Positions 25,942 to 27,971 of a stretch of DNA of 27,971 bases are shown one piece after another. The position numbers and the translations under genes were made by a program. The notes under the pieces were generated by a model, which was not told where the DNA came from, did not search any database, and was given only the letters and a program-made list of their open reading frames with translations. Location: NCBI GenBank assembly GCA_012727835.1, contig JAAYGE010000056.1, positions 1-27,971 on the forward strand, written 5' to 3'. Each line of letters opens with the position of its first letter. The first letter of the stretch is position 1. This DNA comes from Bacillota bacterium (lineage in GTDB: Bacteria > Bacillota_H > UBA994 > UBA5500).

Positions 25942-25985
25942 GGGGCTGTTCGCAATACTGTTTTGCGAACAGCTCTTTATTTTGA
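25942..25985 (+). terminator. Terminator; copy 2 of the dispersed GGGGCTGTT palindrome
   Basis: An 11-bp core stem, GCTGTTCGCAA (25945-25955) with 25963-25973, extended by weaker outer pairs, is followed by TTTATTTTG. It closely matches the element at 19321. Some differences fall in both arms together (TTGCAA versus TTCGCAA with GCGAAC), so pairing is kept. Confidence 0.85.
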
Positions 25986-26111
25986 CCGCCCCCTGAATTT
26001 TTGGTGCTTGCTTCCGCTAGGGCTTAGGGTCTAGGTCGAAAGTACTATATCTATAGGACTACATACCCAGATAGAATTAGGTAAAGAGAACAATTTAAAG
26101 GGGGGCGAAAA

Positions 26112-27971
26112 ATGGATGCACTAATAGTCAGTGGCAATTCGATTGATGATGCGATTGCTCAGGCTCTAGAGACTTTAAACGCCCGGGAAAATGAGGTGGA
26201 TGTGCAAGTGGTTGATTGGGGGGAACCGGGTGTTCTCGGCATAGGGGGGCGGAAGGCCGTGGTTCGGGTTGCCTTACGGGAGGCTTCCCAGCCGGCGGCT
26301 ACATCATGCGTACGGGGTAATTGGCAAACCTTGCGTAGGGGCCGAATTGAATTGGGTGTTGATAGAGAAGCAACCTATGCCGCTGTTCGCAACGGTCAAT
26401 TAATAATTAGGCATCCGGAAAAGGGGCCTTTCCCCATTCTAGTGCCCTGCCCAGGCATTGAAGTAAGGGTAAATGGTAAAGTGATACGGGCACCCCAGCA
26501 GGTAACCGATGAAGATAAGATAAGCATCAAAACCTGCCAGGAGGAGATCGCCGGCAAATGGCGGATCGAACTGATCGATGATGAAGTAAGGGCCGTGATT
26601 AAGCTAAAGCCCCGAGTAATACGAACCTATAAATTATGTGACTCTCCACCTAGTAGGGTCCTGCGTCTTAGAGCCGAAAAGGAAGAGAGCTTTTTTAGCC
26701 CGGTAACCTTTGCGGAGTTGGTGGAAGCATTGCAAAGGCTCGGTATTAAACAAGGGGTTAATTGGCATCTTTGTCGCCAGATTGCGGAAAAGGCGGTCAG
26801 CGGTGAGGTGGTGGTGGCCGAAGGAGTTCCACCCACACCCAGCCAGGATGGATATGTAGAACTATTCTGTTTGACCGAACCCCGATATGAAAATAGTGTT
26901 GATGATTCGGAGAGAGTTGATTTTAGGGAACGGTTTACTATCAACTCGGTAGTAAAGGGAGCCGTGTTAGCTCGCAAACATCCGCCGGTTTTGGGCAGTA
27001 GCGGCCTTTCGGTAAAGGGTGAACCCGTATTGCCTAAGCAACCGGCCGATGTCATTTTGCGGCTAGGTAGAGGAGTAGAGCTACATAATGAGACAGAGAT
27101 CGTCGCTGTTGAACCGGGACGGCCGGTAATAGCTAGCAAGGGCCACTGGGTGTCGGTTAGCATTGAGCCGGTGCTGGTGCATCGGGGCAATGTGGATTTG
27201 GAGTCGGGCAACCTCAATTTTTCCGGGCATATTCGCATTTTGGGCGACGTGCTAGAGGGCATGCTGGTAAACGCTAACGAAGATGTGTTGGTGCAGGGAT
27301 TGGTATCGGCGGCCACGGTACAAGCCGGCGGCTCCATCCACGTATGGGGGAACGTATTATCCTCCACCCTAGTGGCCGGTGGGCCCTTGGCCATTGTGGG
27401 TAGATTTCTCGATGTTCTCGATGCGCTGGTTTTGGAGTTGGAAAAGCTTGTTATTTGTGTCAAGCAGTTGCGGATGCACGGCGCTGTCGTTTCCACCCCC
27501 CAAGTAATTCAGCTGCTATTGCAACATAAATGCCAAGCTATTCCCGAGCTGGTTAAGGAGTTTCAGCAAAGGGCGGGCCAGTTGCCGTCCCGCTTAAACA
27601 CCCAAGCTTTGGAGGAGTTTGCCCAGCAACTGGTCACTAAGTTGCGGGGCAACAGGGGGCTGGAGCTGGGCCAGGTAGAATCGCTGCTGCGCAAATGCCA
27701 GGAATGGCGGTCAGCAATTCGAGACACCAGTTCTGCCCAGGGAGACGTGCGGGTAAATAGTTTGCTAAATTCAACTGTTACGGCTACCGGAAGTGTGAAG
27801 ATTTTAGGCCAGTGCAACGACCATTCCCATGTGCAAGCGGGGGGGGACGTTACCGTTCGGGGAGCCTTTCGCGGAGGAGGAATCCGGGCCGATGGTAGTG
27901 TCACCGTTGAAGAGTTGGGAGCGCCAGTGGGCACTTATACCACAGTCAGTGTGGGTGCCGAGGGGGTGGTG
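26112..27971 (+). CDS. FapA/DUF342 family protein with N-terminal Jag_N domain (3' partial)
   Basis: ATG 26112 follows AAAGGGGGGCG, and the frame stays open for 620 codons to the window edge. Residues 1 to about 58 are a Jag_N domain (IDDAIAQALETLNARENEV, then WGEPGVLGIGGRKAVVRV). The middle, from about residue 270 (INSVVKGAVLARKHPPVLGSSG), and the long repetitive beta region (VDLESGNLNFSGHIRILGDV and ATVQAGGSIHVWGNV) are the FapA part, a right-handed beta-helix like polymer-forming proteins. A coiled, Gln/Leu-rich insertion lies at about residues 435-535 before the helix resumes (SSAQGDVRVNSLLNS). FapA proteins are linked to flagellar or cell-surface assembly, but the biochemistry is unclear. 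No flagellar gene is nearby. Confidence 0.88.
   Translation, partial: MDALIVSGNSIDDAIAQALETLNARENEVDVQVVDWGEPGVLGIGGRKAVVRVALREASQPAATSCVRGNWQTLRRGRIELGVDREATYAAVRNGQLIIRHPEKGPFPILVPCPGIEVRVNGKVIRAPQQVTDEDKISIKTCQEEIAGKWRIELIDDEVRAVIKLKPRVIRTYKLCDSPPSRVLRLRAEKEESFFSPVTFAELVEALQRLGIKQGVNWHLCRQIAEKAVSGEVVVAEGVPPTPSQDGYVELFCLTEPRYENSVDDSERVDFRERFTINSVVKGAVLARKHPPVLGSSGLSVKGEPVLPKQPADVILRLGRGVELHNETEIVAVEPGRPVIASKGHWVSVSIEPVLVHRGNVDLESGNLNFSGHIRILGDVLEGMLVNANEDVLVQGLVSAATVQAGGSIHVWGNVLSSTLVAGGPLAIVGRFLDVLDALVLELEKLVICVKQLRMHGAVVSTPQVIQLLLQHKCQAIPELVKEFQQRAGQLPSRLNTQALEEFAQQLVTKLRGNRGLELGQVESLLRKCQEWRSAIRDTSSAQGDVRVNSLLNSTVTATGSVKILGQCNDHSHVQAGGDVTVRGAFRGGGIRADGSVTVEELGAPVGTYTTVSVGAEGVV

Noticed and set aside
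26627..27496. Long open frame (289 codons) on the minus strand
   Set aside because: It lies opposite the FapA gene, has a low-complexity Ser/Thr/Pro-rich translation typical of antisense shadows, and has no ribosome binding site.

Overview
The window looks like a chromosomal segment of a mid-GC Firmicute, most likely from the Clostridia. Almost every gene has a strong AGGAGG-type ribosome binding site, many start with TTG or GTG, and the gene families (leucine dehydrogenase, BDH-type iron alcohol dehydrogenase, FapA/DUF342, DUF4213/DUF364, Opp/Dpp-type importers) are common there. I see no RNA gene, CRISPR array, integrase or insertion sequence.

Layout. 1-2298: end of an Opp/Dpp-type peptide ABC locus, where a permease C-terminus reads in frame into a double ATPase. 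2402-7557: housekeeping and accessory genes on both strands (three-TM protein, VOC protein, polysaccharide deacetylase, beta-lactamase-fold hydrolase, iron alcohol dehydrogenase, Hsp20). 7703-8792: a broken GNAT gene facing an intact AAC(6')-like GNAT. 8962-15888: a compact seven-gene operon of DUF4213/DUF364 protein, lipoprotein binding protein, two permeases, two ATPases and a divergent ProA-like dehydrogenase. 15902-19072: QueG-like Fe-S protein, leucine dehydrogenase, Nudix hydrolase and AlkD-type glycosylase. 19065-22171: a GNAT remnant, then a promoter with a perfect 20-bp operator driving a MacB-type ATPase-permease gene broken by three in-frame amber codons. 22228-25935: inorganic pyrophosphatase, a LuxR-type regulator with a frameshift at a G7 tract, and an amidohydrolase. 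26112-end: a FapA-family protein cut by the window edge.

How the genes fit together. The most promising unit is 8962-15888. A dedicated importer is bracketed by a DUF364 protein (a family proposed to act in metal chelation) and a ProA-like enzyme that keeps the catalytic cysteine but has lost a conserved nucleotide-site motif and has no ProB beside it. I infer uptake and processing of a specific metabolite or metal complex; the substrate cannot be read from sequence. The LuxR regulator and amidohydrolase form a second likely regulator-target pair.

Two window-wide oddities stand out. First, 17 of the 22 complete, undisrupted genes end in TAG, 5 in TAA and none in TGA. Second, four loci are damaged (7703, 19065, 19529, 23068), and all four in-frame nonsense codons among them are TAG.
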